64,000 bases of DNA from Roseihalotalea indica (GTDB lineage Bacteria > Bacteroidota > Bacteroidia > Cytophagales > Cyclobacteriaceae): assembly GCF_022458895.1 (NCBI RefSeq), contig NZ_JAINFL010000001.1:62001-126000 (forward strand), given 5' to 3'. The notes below the pieces were generated by a model. The model did no database searches. It saw only the letters and a program-made list of their open reading frames with translations, and was not told the DNA's origin. Position numbers and translations under genes: made by a program. Shown one piece after another: positions 24,726 to 35,000 of this stretch. Positions within the stretch are counted from its first letter, which is position 1. Each line of letters begins with the position of its first letter.

Positions 24726-27700
24726 GTGCAGTCAACTGAATTTATTCATCAATATACCAGCGATAGTTTTGTTCAAACTCTTGCTGCGCAAATTAGTAGT
24801 GCTTCACGAACACAACTTAAAGGGGTAACTGGGAGCTTAGATGCCATCATTGCCACGGCTCTCTACAAAATAAATCCGCAAACGATGATATTTGTTTTGC
24901 AGGATAGGGAAGCAGCGGCCTACTTTCAAAACGATTTGCAGAACCTAAATCCTTCCAAAGAAATTTATTTGTTTCCCGCCTCCTACAAGAAGCCTTACCA
25001 TCTTGATGAAACGGAAAACGCTAACGTTTTGATGCGGGCAGAGATACTTAATATTATCAGCAATACTCCTGCTTTAGGTCACCTTATTGTTACTTATCCT
25101 GATGCGCTGGCCGAAAAGGTTATTAACAAAAAATCTCTTCAGGAAAACACCTTTTTTATTAAAGCTGGAGAACGGCTCGATACCCAGTTTATTAATGAAT
25201 TATTGGTTACTTACGACTTCGAGAAAACCGATTTTGTTTACGAACCTGGTCAGTTTGCCATCCGTGGGGGTATCGTCGATATTTTTTCGTATGCCCATGA
25301 GCTACCGTACCGTATTGAACTGTTTGGCGATGAGGTTGAAAATATCCGGACGTTTGACATTACCTCTCAGCTTTCGCAGGAAAAAGTGAACCAGGTGAGT
25401 ATTATTCCAAACGTGCAAACCAAGTTGCTGGAAGAAGACCGGCAGTCTTTTATTAGTTTTTTACCTGTTGATAATACCCAGATCTGGTGGAAAGAAATAG
25501 AATCGGCTGTTGACATTATTGATCAATATTTTGCTAAAGCCGACGAGAATTTCGAGACGTTGATGCAAGAATCCGGCGGCACGCAAGTAGTATTTAACCC
25601 TTCAACCTTATTTGAAACAAAAGCTGGTTTTTTGCAGAGTATAGAATCTTTCACTCAGGTTGAGTTTGGTAATCGGTTTACATTTGACACTGACAGTGTG
25701 TTCACAATGAAAAGCCAGCCGCAACCATCTTTCAATAAAAACTTTGAGCTACTGGCTGCCAACCTTCACGAAAACAAAGATCGTAATATTGCCAATTTTA
25801 TAGCCTCAGATTCTGAACAGCAAATAGAACGCCTGCGAAAGATTTTTGAAGAACTGGATTCGGAAATTGTTTTTCAGCCCTTATATACCTCTCTTCGGGA
25901 AGGCTTTGTGGATGCCACTCTCAATATTGCCTGTTATACGGATCATCAATTGTTTGATCGTTTCCACCGTTACAAAACCAAAGGCCTTCGCGCTAAGTCG
26001 AAAGCCATTACCTTAAAAGAGCTCCGTTCTCTGAATGTGGGCGATTACGTGGTGCATGTGGACCATGGGGTAGGCCGCTTTGCTGGCATGGAAAAAATTG
26101 ACTATGGTGGGCGAGAACAGGAATCAATCCGACTAGTGTATCGCGATGATGACCTGCTATACGTCAGTGTTCACTCCTTACATAAAATATCAAAGTATAG
26201 CGGCAAAGAAGATACCCCACCAGCTATCAGTAAATTAGGTTCACCTGAGTGGGAAAACAAAAAGAAGCGAGCTAAAAAGAAAGTACAAGATATTGCCAAA
26301 GATCTGATCAGCCTCTATGCCAAACGCAAGTCGGCTCCCGGTTTCGCTTATCAGCCCGATAGCTTCTTGCAAGCCGAGCTAGAATCTTCGTTTATCTTTG
26401 AAGATACTCCCGACCAAGCCACCGCCACGGAAGATGTAAAACGCGACATGCAGTTAAGTCACCCTATGGACCGACTGATATGCGGGGATGTTGGATTTGG
26501 GAAAACAGAAATTGCTATTCGGGCTGCTTTTAAGGCGGTCACCGAAGGAAAACAAGTAGCCGTGTTAGTGCCTACTACTATTTTGGCTATGCAGCATTTT
26601 CACACCTTTAATAATCGTCTGGCTGATTTTCCGGTGAAGATGGAATATATCAACCGTTTTAAGTCCACCAAGAGTATAAAGGCCATTTTGAAGGAAGTAA
26701 AAGCCGGAGAAGTTAATATTCTGATTGGTACCCACCGGATTGTTAATAAAGATGTAGAATTCAAGGATTTGGGACTTCTTATCGTAGATGAAGAACAAAA
26801 ATTTGGTGTAAAAGTAAAAGAGCGTCTAAAAGAAATGCGGGTAAATGTTGACGTGCTCACACTCACGGCTACCCCCATTCCTAGAACTTTACAATTTTCA
26901 CTAATGGGCGCACGTGATCTGAGTATTATTGCTACTCCACCTCCTAACCGTCGTCCAGTTACTACTGAGCTTCATACTTTTAATGAAAACATCGTTCGCG
27001 ATGCCGTTAGTTTTGAACTACGCCGGGGTGGACAGGTTTTCTTTGTCCATAACCGAGTTGGCAATATTGAAGAAGTAGCCAATATTATTCTCCGGCTGGT
27101 CCCCAATGCACGCGTTGCGGTAGCCCACGGGCAAATGGATGGGGCCAAATTGGAGAAAACGATGCTCCAATTCATTGAAGGTGAGCACGATGTGCTCGTG
27201 TCAACTAACATTATTGAATCTGGGTTGGACATTCCTAACGCTAACACCATTCTAATCAATAATGCTCATATGTTTGGCTTATCAGATTTGCATCAGATGC
27301 GGGGTAGGGTAGGACGATCTAACCGTAAGGCGTTCTGTTACCTGCTGTCTCCACCGGCTTCCGGCTTAACTTCAGATGCCCGCAAGCGACTTTCTACCTT
27401 GGAAGAATTTTCTGAATTAGGGGACGGTTTTAAAGTTGCCATGCGAGACTTGGATATACGAGGTGCTGGAAATCTGTTGGGAGCAGAACAGAGTGGATTT
27501 ATTTCTGACCTCGGATTTGATATGTATCATAAAATTCTGGACGAAGCTGTCCAGGAATTGAAAGAAACTGCGTTTAAAGATCTTTTTACGCGAGATCTAG
27601 AAGAAATAACTAAACCATTGGTTCAGGATTGTAGTATTGAGACTGATCTGGAAGTTCTCATCCCAGAAGAATACGTAACAAACACAACTGAACGCTTACG

Positions 27701-28070
27701 ACTATATTCCCGCCTGGATAATATCCAAGACGAAGAGCAGCTTCAAGATTTTAAAACCATGTTAGAAGATCGTTTCGGCGATATTCCTACTCCTGTAGAA
27801 GAGCTTATGTCTACTGTCCGACTACGTTGGAAAGCTGAACAGTTAGGTTTTGAAAAGCTTACTCTTAAAAACGGTTTGATGAAATGCTATTTTGTCGGTT
27901 TAGATAATGACACTTACTTTAATTCAGAAACATTCGGTAAAATTTTGCTCTATGTACAGCAGCACACAAAAAGCTGTCGGATGAAAGAAACTAAAAAGCG
28001 TCCTATTTTGTCCATTGAAGGAGTAGAAAATACTCAGCAGGCTATTGCAATTCTGAATCAGATTGGCTAA
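24726..28070 (+). CDS. mfd: Transcription-repair coupling factor
   Basis: 1114 residues, full length for Mfd, from a GTG start. In order: UvrB-like N-terminal domains with YEPGQFAIRGGIVDIFSY (about 171-188), the RNA-polymerase-interacting CarD-like domain LNVGDYVVHVDHGVGRFAGM (about 435-455), RecG-like translocase modules with Walker A GDVGFGKTE, DEEQ box, TATPIPRTL, and QMRGRVGRSNR as motif VI, then the C-terminal TRCF domain. Mfd removes stalled RNA polymerase and recruits UvrA to lesions. A weak hairpin at 28086-28108 follows. Confidence 0.97.
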   Translation: MQSTEFIHQYTSDSFVQTLAAQISSASRTQLKGVTGSLDAIIATALYKINPQTMIFVLQDREAAAYFQNDLQNLNPSKEIYLFPASYKKPYHLDETENANVLMRAEILNIISNTPALGHLIVTYPDALAEKVINKKSLQENTFFIKAGERLDTQFINELLVTYDFEKTDFVYEPGQFAIRGGIVDIFSYAHELPYRIELFGDEVENIRTFDITSQLSQEKVNQVSIIPNVQTKLLEEDRQSFISFLPVDNTQIWWKEIESAVDIIDQYFAKADENFETLMQESGGTQVVFNPSTLFETKAGFLQSIESFTQVEFGNRFTFDTDSVFTMKSQPQPSFNKNFELLAANLHENKDRNIANFIASDSEQQIERLRKIFEELDSEIVFQPLYTSLREGFVDATLNIACYTDHQLFDRFHRYKTKGLRAKSKAITLKELRSLNVGDYVVHVDHGVGRFAGMEKIDYGGREQESIRLVYRDDDLLYVSVHSLHKISKYSGKEDTPPAISKLGSPEWENKKKRAKKKVQDIAKDLISLYAKRKSAPGFAYQPDSFLQAELESSFIFEDTPDQATATEDVKRDMQLSHPMDRLICGDVGFGKTEIAIRAAFKAVTEGKQVAVLVPTTILAMQHFHTFNNRLADFPVKMEYINRFKSTKSIKAILKEVKAGEVNILIGTHRIVNKDVEFKDLGLLIVDEEQKFGVKVKERLKEMRVNVDVLTLTATPIPRTLQFSLMGARDLSIIATPPPNRRPVTTELHTFNENIVRDAVSFELRRGGQVFFVHNRVGNIEEVANIILRLVPNARVAVAHGQMDGAKLEKTMLQFIEGEHDVLVSTNIIESGLDIPNANTILINNAHMFGLSDLHQMRGRVGRSNRKAFCYLLSPPASGLTSDARKRLSTLEEFSELGDGFKVAMRDLDIRGAGNLLGAEQSGFISDLGFDMYHKILDEAVQELKETAFKDLFTRDLEEITKPLVQDCSIETDLEVLIPEEYVTNTTERLRLYSRLDNIQDEEQLQDFKTMLEDRFGDIPTPVEELMSTVRLRWKAEQLGFEKLTLKNGLMKCYFVGLDNDTYFNSETFGKILLYVQQHTKSCRMKETKKRPILSIEGVENTQQAIAILNQIG

Positions 28071-28085
28071 ATCATATATCTTCGA

Positions 28086-28108
28086 AAAGTATCAGCAAAA
28101 GATACTTT
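28086..28108 (+). terminator. Weak hairpin after mfd
   Basis: AAAGTATC-AGCAAAA-GATACTTT, an 8-bp stem 16 bp after the mfd stop codon, but followed by CCATTT rather than a proper U-run. Perhaps an inefficient terminator. Confidence 0.45.
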
Positions 28109-28259
28109 CCATTTCATATATTCGTTACTAACATAATAGGGCAGTAAAGGGCCTTGTTTCTTGTTTATTTTATAGTGTAACTTACATACATATAATTTTA
28201 CAGGGTATTTGCTATTATTATTGCAAAGATGTGTTCAAATTAGCAACATAATTTAGTCT

Positions 28260-28274
28260 GACACTAGTAGTGTC
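28260..28274. promoter_or_regulatory. Palindrome GACACTA-G-TAGTGTC upstream of gldJ
   Basis: A 7-1-7 perfect inverted repeat about 60 bp before the gldJ start, in a 264-bp AT-rich gap that otherwise shows no gene. It could be an operator for gldJ. No regulator is known from sequence. Confidence 0.25.
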
Positions 28275-28334
28275 TTTAAGCGATTTGTGTTATTCGCCTA
28301 TTACAGCGTAAATAAGAGTTAATAAAAACAGGTT

Positions 28335-29549
28335 ATGAAGCAATTGGTTAACCAAGTTCCTAAAGCTTGGCAGTTTGTGTTGTGTGCTGCCGTGCTAGCT
28401 GCTTGTAGCAAAAGCCAGCCGACCAGTATGAATCCTGGTCAGTCCAGTGCCGTCACTGGCATTGAGTATAACGTAGAAGGTAACTTCACGTTAGACGAAT
28501 ACCATGGCCAACCCGAAGCACCCAACATGGTGTATATTGAAGGGGGACGTTTCACCATGGGAAGTTTTGAAGAAGATTTGATGGGATCCCGAGACAACCT
28601 GGAGCGTACTGTTACCGTGGCCTCGTTCTACATGGATCAAACTGAAATTGGTAACATTCATTGGCTAGAATATCTGTTTGACATCCGCCAGGATTCTACT
28701 ACTGAATTTTACGAGTCAGCTCTACCCGATACTACTGTATGGCGTCGGTCATTAGCCTTTAATGATCCTTATGAAGATCATTACCTTCGCTACCCTGGTT
28801 TCCGCTACTTTCCGGTAGTTGGAGTTACGTGGCGTCAGGCGAACGATTACTGCAAATGGCGTACTTCTGTAGTAAACGAAAAATTAGTAGAAGAATCCGG
28901 TTCAGAAGTAGATGTGCCTGAAGGAGGACGGATCCCTCTGGAAAGTGGAGTTGTGTTACCCGATTTCCGATTACCTACTGAAGCTGAATGGGAATACGCT
29001 GCCAAAGCACTAATCGGAACCCAGTATCTGGATGAAAACCAAACTCACTCTCGCATTTATCCTTGGGATGGACATGCTACTCGAAATCCTTACGGAAAAA
29101 AAATGGGTTATATGCTAGCTAACTTTAAGCGTGGCCGTGGTGATTATGCAGGTATTGCCGGTAAATTGAACGACGGTGCTATGATCACTGATTATATTTA
29201 CGAATACCCGCCTAATGATTTTGGCTTATATAATATGGCCGGAAATGTTAATGAGTGGGTGCTAGATGTGTACCGTCCTTTATCTTACCAGGATTTTAAT
29301 GATCTAAACCCAATCCGCCGAGATGGTACCATTGATCCGGAAGAAAAGTATGACAATGAGAAGTTTCCTAATTTCCAGGGTGATTTTAACTCTTTAGTAA
29401 CCAATGAGCTTCGAGTATATAAAGGTGGTTCGTGGGCTGATGTTGCCTACTGGCTTTCTCCGGGTACTCGTCGTTATCTAGAGCAAGATTCAGCAACAGC
29501 TACTATTGGTTTCCGCTGTGCTATGATCCGAGCTGGTACTAACTACTAG
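28335..29549 (+). CDS. gldJ: GldJ-like gliding/type IX secretion lipoprotein
   Basis: 404 residues. Signal peptide with lipobox LAACSK (Cys24), then a formylglycine-generating-enzyme/sulfatase-modifying fold: NMVYIEGGRFTMGSFEED near 69-86, FYMDQTEIGN, and C-terminal LYNMAGNVNEWVLDVYR and VYKGGSWAD. The insert YESALPDTTVWRRSLAF with LRYPGFRYFPVVGVTWRQA is typical of GldJ rather than GldK/PorK. GldJ lipoproteins stabilise the gliding motor and T9SS in the outer membrane or periplasm and are structural, not sulfatase-activating. The gene is alone, followed by a strong terminator. Confidence 0.82.
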   Translation: MKQLVNQVPKAWQFVLCAAVLAACSKSQPTSMNPGQSSAVTGIEYNVEGNFTLDEYHGQPEAPNMVYIEGGRFTMGSFEEDLMGSRDNLERTVTVASFYMDQTEIGNIHWLEYLFDIRQDSTTEFYESALPDTTVWRRSLAFNDPYEDHYLRYPGFRYFPVVGVTWRQANDYCKWRTSVVNEKLVEESGSEVDVPEGGRIPLESGVVLPDFRLPTEAEWEYAAKALIGTQYLDENQTHSRIYPWDGHATRNPYGKKMGYMLANFKRGRGDYAGIAGKLNDGAMITDYIYEYPPNDFGLYNMAGNVNEWVLDVYRPLSYQDFNDLNPIRRDGTIDPEEKYDNEKFPNFQGDFNSLVTNELRVYKGGSWADVAYWLSPGTRRYLEQDSATATIGFRCAMIRAGTNY

Positions 29550-29570
29550 AAAACTTTAATATATTTCTTC

Positions 29571-29605
29571 AAAGGTCTGACTAAAATAGTCAGACCTTTT
29601 TTTTG
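29571..29605 (+). terminator. Intrinsic terminator after gldJ
   Basis: AAAGGTCTGACTA-AAA-TAGTCAGACCTTT, a perfect 13-bp stem with 3-base loop followed by TTTTTT, beginning 22 bp after the stop codon. Confidence 0.95.
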
Positions 29606-30071
29606 TTATGCGTATTATTTTGGAGTTAGTTGAGTTAGGGCTTTTTGGCATTTATACGCCCATTGTTATTTTTCTTGCTCTTCCAGCCCTATTATCTCCT
29701 TTTTTGAATAGCTACCCCACATTGCTATGTAGAAAAATTTTACATGCGAGATCGTAACATTAATAGTGCTCTTTCTAGATTTACTAATAAATCTAAACAG
29801 ACTCGTTAGCGAACAAACAAGAAAGTGGATTCCATTTTGCATTTAATGGTTTGGCAAACGTTAGATTTAAACCTTAAAAGTGAATAAGTGTATTATGGTT
29901 TGTTTAAATACCTATAAGAGATAAGAGTCAATTACAAAGGTAGGTGGGTTGCTTGTTTTCTTATGACTTCTCCGGCTTTTCCAAATTTGGCTTATGAGTG
30001 TAGACCAAAAATTAAAATTACCCGAGTTCCGGAATTCCTATCTGAGAGAGAAGTTGCTATTTGAACTACCG
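29606..30071. other. 466-bp intergenic stretch without a convincing gene
   Basis: AT-rich sequence between the gldJ terminator and the end of the ComF-like gene. It holds only a 49-codon hydrophobic frame (29608-29757) starting inside the terminator tail, which I do not accept as a gene. No strong hairpin, tRNA or known RNA shape was seen. Confidence 0.4.
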
Positions 30072-30749
30072 TCATTCAGGGGTAGCCAGAGCGGCTACAC
30101 TTACATTGCGGCAACCACCCGCAAGTAGCAAATTCGCGCAAGCACCCAACGTGGCTCCTGTAGTAACTACATCATCTATTAATAAGATGTGCTTTCCGAG
30201 GATATTTGCATTACTGCGAATCGCGTATGCTTGATAACTATTTCGGTAACGTTCCATCCGGTTTTTCCGCGTCTGAGATTCTGTGTTCTCAGTTTTTATT
30301 AATATTTGTGACGACCAAGGAGTGCTCAAGACTTTTGACAAGCCTTGAGCCAGGTAATCACATTGGTTATAGCCTCGCTTTTTTTCTTTCTTTTTATGTA
30401 AAGGTATAGGAACAATCATATCAATTTTTCCTATACCACCATCATGCATAAGTGCCTGACCGAACCACTTTCCAGTGAGTTCACCAATTTCCGGGTACCC
30501 CTGGTATTTTATCAGATGTAATAATTTCTGAACCTTGCCGTGTTTAGAAAACTTATAATATGCCCAAGCCTGATTGATAGGGGCGAAGCTGTATACACGG
30601 CGCATTAGTTCTACATTTTGTTCTGCTAACGAGAAAGTGGGTAAGCTTAAGACGGTTTCTAATGCAATGTACTCTTCGCCTCTGGCCAGTGGTGTTCCCG
30701 AGATCAAACAGGTACGGGGAAATATCAATGAGACAAAATCCTTTAGCAT
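30072..30749 (-). CDS. ComF-family phosphoribosyltransferase-like protein
   Basis: 225 residues. The C-terminal part is a type I phosphoribosyltransferase fold with HILLIDDVVTTGATLGACANLL (PRPP loop, about 190-211), preceded by DMIVPIPLHKKKEKKRGYNQCDYLAQ, typical of ComF/GntX. The N-terminal zinc ribbon, normally two CxxC pairs, is degenerate: it reads FPRTCLISGTPLARGEEYI with a single cysteine. ComF proteins support DNA uptake or recombination, or act in nucleotide metabolism. The exact role is unproven. Divergent from the next gene. Confidence 0.85.
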   Translation of the reverse strand: MLKDFVSLIFPRTCLISGTPLARGEEYIALETVLSLPTFSLAEQNVELMRRVYSFAPINQAWAYYKFSKHGKVQKLLHLIKYQGYPEIGELTGKWFGQALMHDGGIGKIDMIVPIPLHKKKEKKRGYNQCDYLAQGLSKVLSTPWSSQILIKTENTESQTRKNRMERYRNSYQAYAIRSNANILGKHILLIDDVVTTGATLGACANLLLAGGCRNVSVAALATPE

Positions 30750-30859
30750 ACCGCTACGTATAGTTATCTACACAAGGTACAATACCTCACAATTTGCCCG
30801 GTGTTATTCAACAAGGCAACCTTACTCATGTAACTTTTTTTGCTTCTACCTCATCATTT

Positions 30860-31219
30860 ATGTATCAAAAAGATTTAGTATTAGAACGAAAATGGCAAGG
30901 CTTATTACAGGTTCTTGAACAACAAATCGGCAGACGACCGAATGATTTAAACAGCGTTTTATTTCTAATTGGCGTACAAGAATTGGGAAAAGGAGCTCAA
31001 CATTTCTCTAAAGAAGAGAAACAGGATCTGCTACATATTGCTATTTGTAAAGTACTCTCGCTGTCAGGCTTTTATACGTTGGAAGGAGTAGACCAAGATG
31101 GATGGCCGCATTGGAAATTACAAAAAAAACTTCCACACTTCGATCTTCTGGATCAGGAGAAACTTCTAAAGATGCATGTAATTGAGTATTTTGAACAAGA
31201 AGTGGGAGTCGCTATTTAA
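30860..31219 (+). CDS. Conserved hypothetical protein
   Basis: 120 residues from the ATG at 30860. The frame is open 22 codons further to a TTG, but the extension reads into the ComF promoter region and looks non-coding. A soluble alpha-helical protein: KWQGLLQVLEQQIGRRPNDLNSVLFLIGVQELG, then basic and aromatic segments ending EYFEQEVGVAI. I recognise no domain. It sits 8 bp upstream of the exonuclease III gene and is likely co-transcribed with it. Confidence 0.7.
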   Translation: MYQKDLVLERKWQGLLQVLEQQIGRRPNDLNSVLFLIGVQELGKGAQHFSKEEKQDLLHIAICKVLSLSGFYTLEGVDQDGWPHWKLQKKLPHFDLLDQEKLLKMHVIEYFEQEVGVAI

Positions 31220-31227
31220 TTTATGAC

Positions 31228-31989
31228 ATGAAGATTATTTCCTATAATGTTAATGGCATTCGTGCTGCCATTCGCAAAGGTTTTTTAAACTGGCTTCAGG
31301 AAGAAAATCCGGATATTATATGCCTGCAGGAAACCAAAGCTAATCCAGATCAAATGCCTCTACATGAGATAGAAGCGTTAGGATATCTTACCTTTTGGGA
31401 AGGTGCTACTAAAAAGGGATACAGCGGAGTGGCAATTTTTACCAAAATACCTCCTAAACAAGTGGTAAATGGTATGGGAGTTGAACGCTACGATCAAGAG
31501 GGTAGGGTACTCCTGGCAGATTATAATGATTTTTCAGTCATGAGTGTATATATACCTTCGGGTACTACAGGCGATGTTCGCCAGCAATTTAAAATGCAAT
31601 GGCTTGAAGATTTTAACAATTATATTAACGAACTTAAAAAACAAAAAAAACGCTTAATTATTAGCGGCGACTATAACATCTGCCACCAACCTATTGATAT
31701 CCATGATCCAGTCAGGAATAAAAATAGTTCTGGATTTTTACCCGAGGAGCGGGAGTGGGTTTCTACATTCCTAGATACTGGATTTATCGATACATTTCGT
31801 TATTTTAATAAAAGTCCGCATCAATATACTTGGTGGAGTTATCGCGCCCGATCCCGAGAGAAAAATCTGGGCTGGCGTATTGATTACCAAATGGCTAGTT
31901 CAGTTATGGAAGATCGCTTACTGGGAGCTTCTATATTACCGGCCGTCCATCATTCAGATCATTGTCCTATTGTTTTAGAAATACGTTAG
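31228..31989 (+). CDS. xth: Exodeoxyribonuclease III (AP endonuclease)
   Basis: 253 residues, the ExoIII/APE1 family. NVNGIRAAIRKGFLNWL at the start, then ICLQETKANPDQ (catalytic Glu), VYIPSG, SGDYNICHQPIDIHDP (Asp/Asn pair), LGWRIDYQMAS, and the C-terminal HHSDHCPIVLEIR (catalytic Asp-His). It cleaves DNA at abasic sites and degrades 3' ends. Metal-dependent and cytosolic. Probably the second gene of a two-gene unit. Confidence 0.95.
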   Translation: MKIISYNVNGIRAAIRKGFLNWLQEENPDIICLQETKANPDQMPLHEIEALGYLTFWEGATKKGYSGVAIFTKIPPKQVVNGMGVERYDQEGRVLLADYNDFSVMSVYIPSGTTGDVRQQFKMQWLEDFNNYINELKKQKKRLIISGDYNICHQPIDIHDPVRNKNSSGFLPEEREWVSTFLDTGFIDTFRYFNKSPHQYTWWSYRARSREKNLGWRIDYQMASSVMEDRLLGASILPAVHHSDHCPIVLEIR

Positions 31990-32088
31990 AAAACATATAC
32001 TTAATTGACGTTTTTCTCGTAATTTTTAAATACGCCTTACTCAGTCGCATATTGTAACTATCAATACCTCAAATTAACGCTTTATCCT

Positions 32089-35000
32089 ATGTCAGCAGAC
32101 TTGCATTTCAGTAGCGTTACCCATCAATTGAAGCAGTACAAACGAAAGTACTATCTGAATAAGTTTATTCGGGGAAGCATTTTGTTTGTCGCTATTGTAT
32201 TATCTGTTTACCTGCTCTTTAACTCTATTGAGTACACAGCTCGACTAAATAGTATATGGAGAGCAGGGTTATTTTTCAGCTTCTTGCTGCTTTTCCTTTT
32301 TATTCTGGTGAAGTGGGTGATAGATCCTTTAACGCGGTATTATAGTAATAAGCGTCAGATTAGCGATGAAGATGCAGCCCGGCAGATTGGCACTTATTTC
32401 CCTGAAGTGCAGGATAAATTACTAAACCTCATTCAGCTTAATAAAACTAACAGTGCTCAAGGTGCGCTAATTGCTGCCAGCATCGCTCAAAAAACGCAAC
32501 AACTTTCAGTTGTCCGATTTCCTATCGCTATTGATCTGAGAAAAAATCTTCGTCATTTAAAGTATCTCGCCGCACCGGTGAGCATCATCATTGTTGTGTT
32601 ACTTTTTGTGCCACAATTTTTCTCAGAAGGTACCGCTCGGATTGTAAACTTTAATAAGGAATTTGTTCCAGAAGCTCCATTCTCTTTTGATCTTCAAAAT
32701 GAATCATTTATTGCTTTCAAGAATGAGAACTTTCCTGTACAGATTAATCTGGTAGGTAGTGCGATCCCTGACAAGGTGTATTTGGTAGCCTCCGGCCGCC
32801 GCTTCCGAATGTCAGTCAATGATAAGGGTACCTTTGAACATACATTTCAGAGCATTCAGCGTGATACACCTTTCTATATAGAAGCGGCAGGATTTAACTC
32901 TGAGCAACATACCATTAAAGTAGTAGAGCGCCCTAATCTCAAAAACTTTAGTGTGTATCTTGACTTCCCTGACTATCTATCTCGCGAAGATCAGCGGTTA
33001 GATAATGTAGGAAATCTTCAAGTACCAGAAGGCACTTCCATCAATTGGCAGTTTAGCACCTTAGCTGCTGATAGCATGCAACTAACTTTTGTTGAACAAG
33101 AGGAGACACATCTATTGCAGGAAGATGAAGAAGGGGCATTCACCCTAGAAAAACAAGCTCTGGAATCTGATACCTACCAAATTGATTTGAAGAATGAGTA
33201 CAGCAACAACAAACAAGATATACGCTATTATCTAGATGTTATACCTGACCAGGAACCTCAGATTAGTCTAGAGCAATTTCAAGATACTACGTTATATAAG
33301 TTTTTGGTATTAGGCGGGAATGTATCTGACGATTATGGGCTAACCCGCCTTTCTCTTTTTTACAAATTTGAGCCTTTGGACGAAGAGGAGGGAGCCGAAC
33401 AAAAATATCAGCGTCTAAACCTACCCCTTGACTCGCGTCAGAATAATCAAAGCTATTATTATCAATGGAATGTAGATACTCTAAGCCTTAAACCTGGTGA
33501 TAAAATTCGCTACTTTCTGAAAGTTTGGGATAATGATGCCGTAAATGGACATAAATCTGCTCAGACATCTTCATATGTATTTAGCATCCCTGATCGACAA
33601 GCTATTAGAGAAAATCTGGAAAAGTCTTCTGCAGAAACACAAAGCCAAATCAGTAAGACTGTTCAACAATCCGAACAGTTAAAAGAGGATATTGAGAAAG
33701 TCGAACAGCGCCTAAAAGGGAAAAAAGACCTTACTTGGCAAGACAAACAATTATTAGAAGATATTATTAAGCAGCGGCAAGAATTAGAAAAGCAACTAGA
33801 GCAGCTTAAGGAACAAAGCCGATCTTCTAATATGCAGCGAGAGCAGTTTGGGGAACAGAGTCAAAAAATGAAGGAGCAAATTGATCAACTCCAGCAATTA
33901 ATGGATGAGCTTCTCGATGATGAAACCAAAAAAATGTATGACGAGCTTAAAAAGCTACTGGAAGAACAGCTTGACATGGATAAGCTCCAAGATAAATTAC
34001 AAGAGATCAACGATCAGGAAGAAAACCTGGAAGAGGAATTGGAGCGGACACTTGAGCTATTTAAGCGAATGAAGTTTGATTCAAAACTTGAGGATGTGCA
34101 ACAACAAATGGAGCAGAAAGCACAGGAGCAGGAAAAACTGGCTGAAGAAACTGAAAATAAAGAAAATAGTAGCGAAGAGTTAAGTGAGCAACAGCAACAG
34201 ATGAATGAGGATTTTGAGGAGCTAAAAAAGGAAATGGAAGAGTTAAACGAACTTAATCAGGACCTTAAAAACCCGGCTCCTATGCAGGATATGCAGCAGG
34301 AGCAGAATCAAACGCAGCAGGAGCAACAGAAAGCTAAAGAAGCGTTAGAGAAAGATCAGCGAAATAAGGCACAGAAAGCACAAAAAAATAGTGCTGAGCA
34401 AATGAAGCAGATGGCTCAGAAGATGCAGCAAATGCAGCAAAGTATGGAGATGGAGATGCTGCAGGAGAATATGGATAACCTCCGAAATATTCTGGACAAC
34501 CTCCTCACTCTCTCGTTTGATCAGGAACAGGTAATGAAGGATTTCCGCGATGTTAAGCAGAACGATCCTCGATTTATTGATCTTTCTCAAGAGCAGTTAA
34601 AACTCCGAGATGATGCCCAAGTTATAGAAGATAGCCTATTAGCTTTAGCCGAACGTGTTTTTCAAATTCAGTCTTTTGTAACCCGCGAGGTAAAAGATAT
34701 GAATAAGCATATGGAAGAGAGCATGGAATCCCTGCGTGAGCGCCAGCAGTATAAAGCAATTAGCCAGCAGCAATTTGCTATGACTTCCATCAACAATCTT
34801 GCTCTTTTGCTAAACGATGTGTTGGGGCAGATGCAACAGCAAATGGCAGATGCTATGGGTAATCCTCAGCAAAACCCCGGCAACTCTCCTCAAAATATGA
34901 ATCTGAGCGAATTGCAAAAACAACTTAATGACCAGATACAAGATTTAAAGAAAAGTGGGAAATCAGGACGCGCGCTTTCCGAAGAATTATCTAAATTAGC

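Noticed and set aside
28335..29549. Formylglycine-generating enzyme for the sulfatase
   Set aside because: Same fold, but the protein carries GldJ-specific inserts and a lipobox and I do not see the enzyme's catalytic cysteine pair.
29608..29757. 49-codon hydrophobic open frame after the gldJ terminator
   Set aside because: Starts inside the terminator's T-run with no promoter or family likeness. AT-rich DNA gives hydrophobic frames by chance.
34345..34590. 81-codon minus-strand open frame
   Set aside because: Antisense to the Gln/Glu-rich coiled coil of the DUF4175 gene. The Leu/His/Ser composition is a reflection of that low-complexity region.
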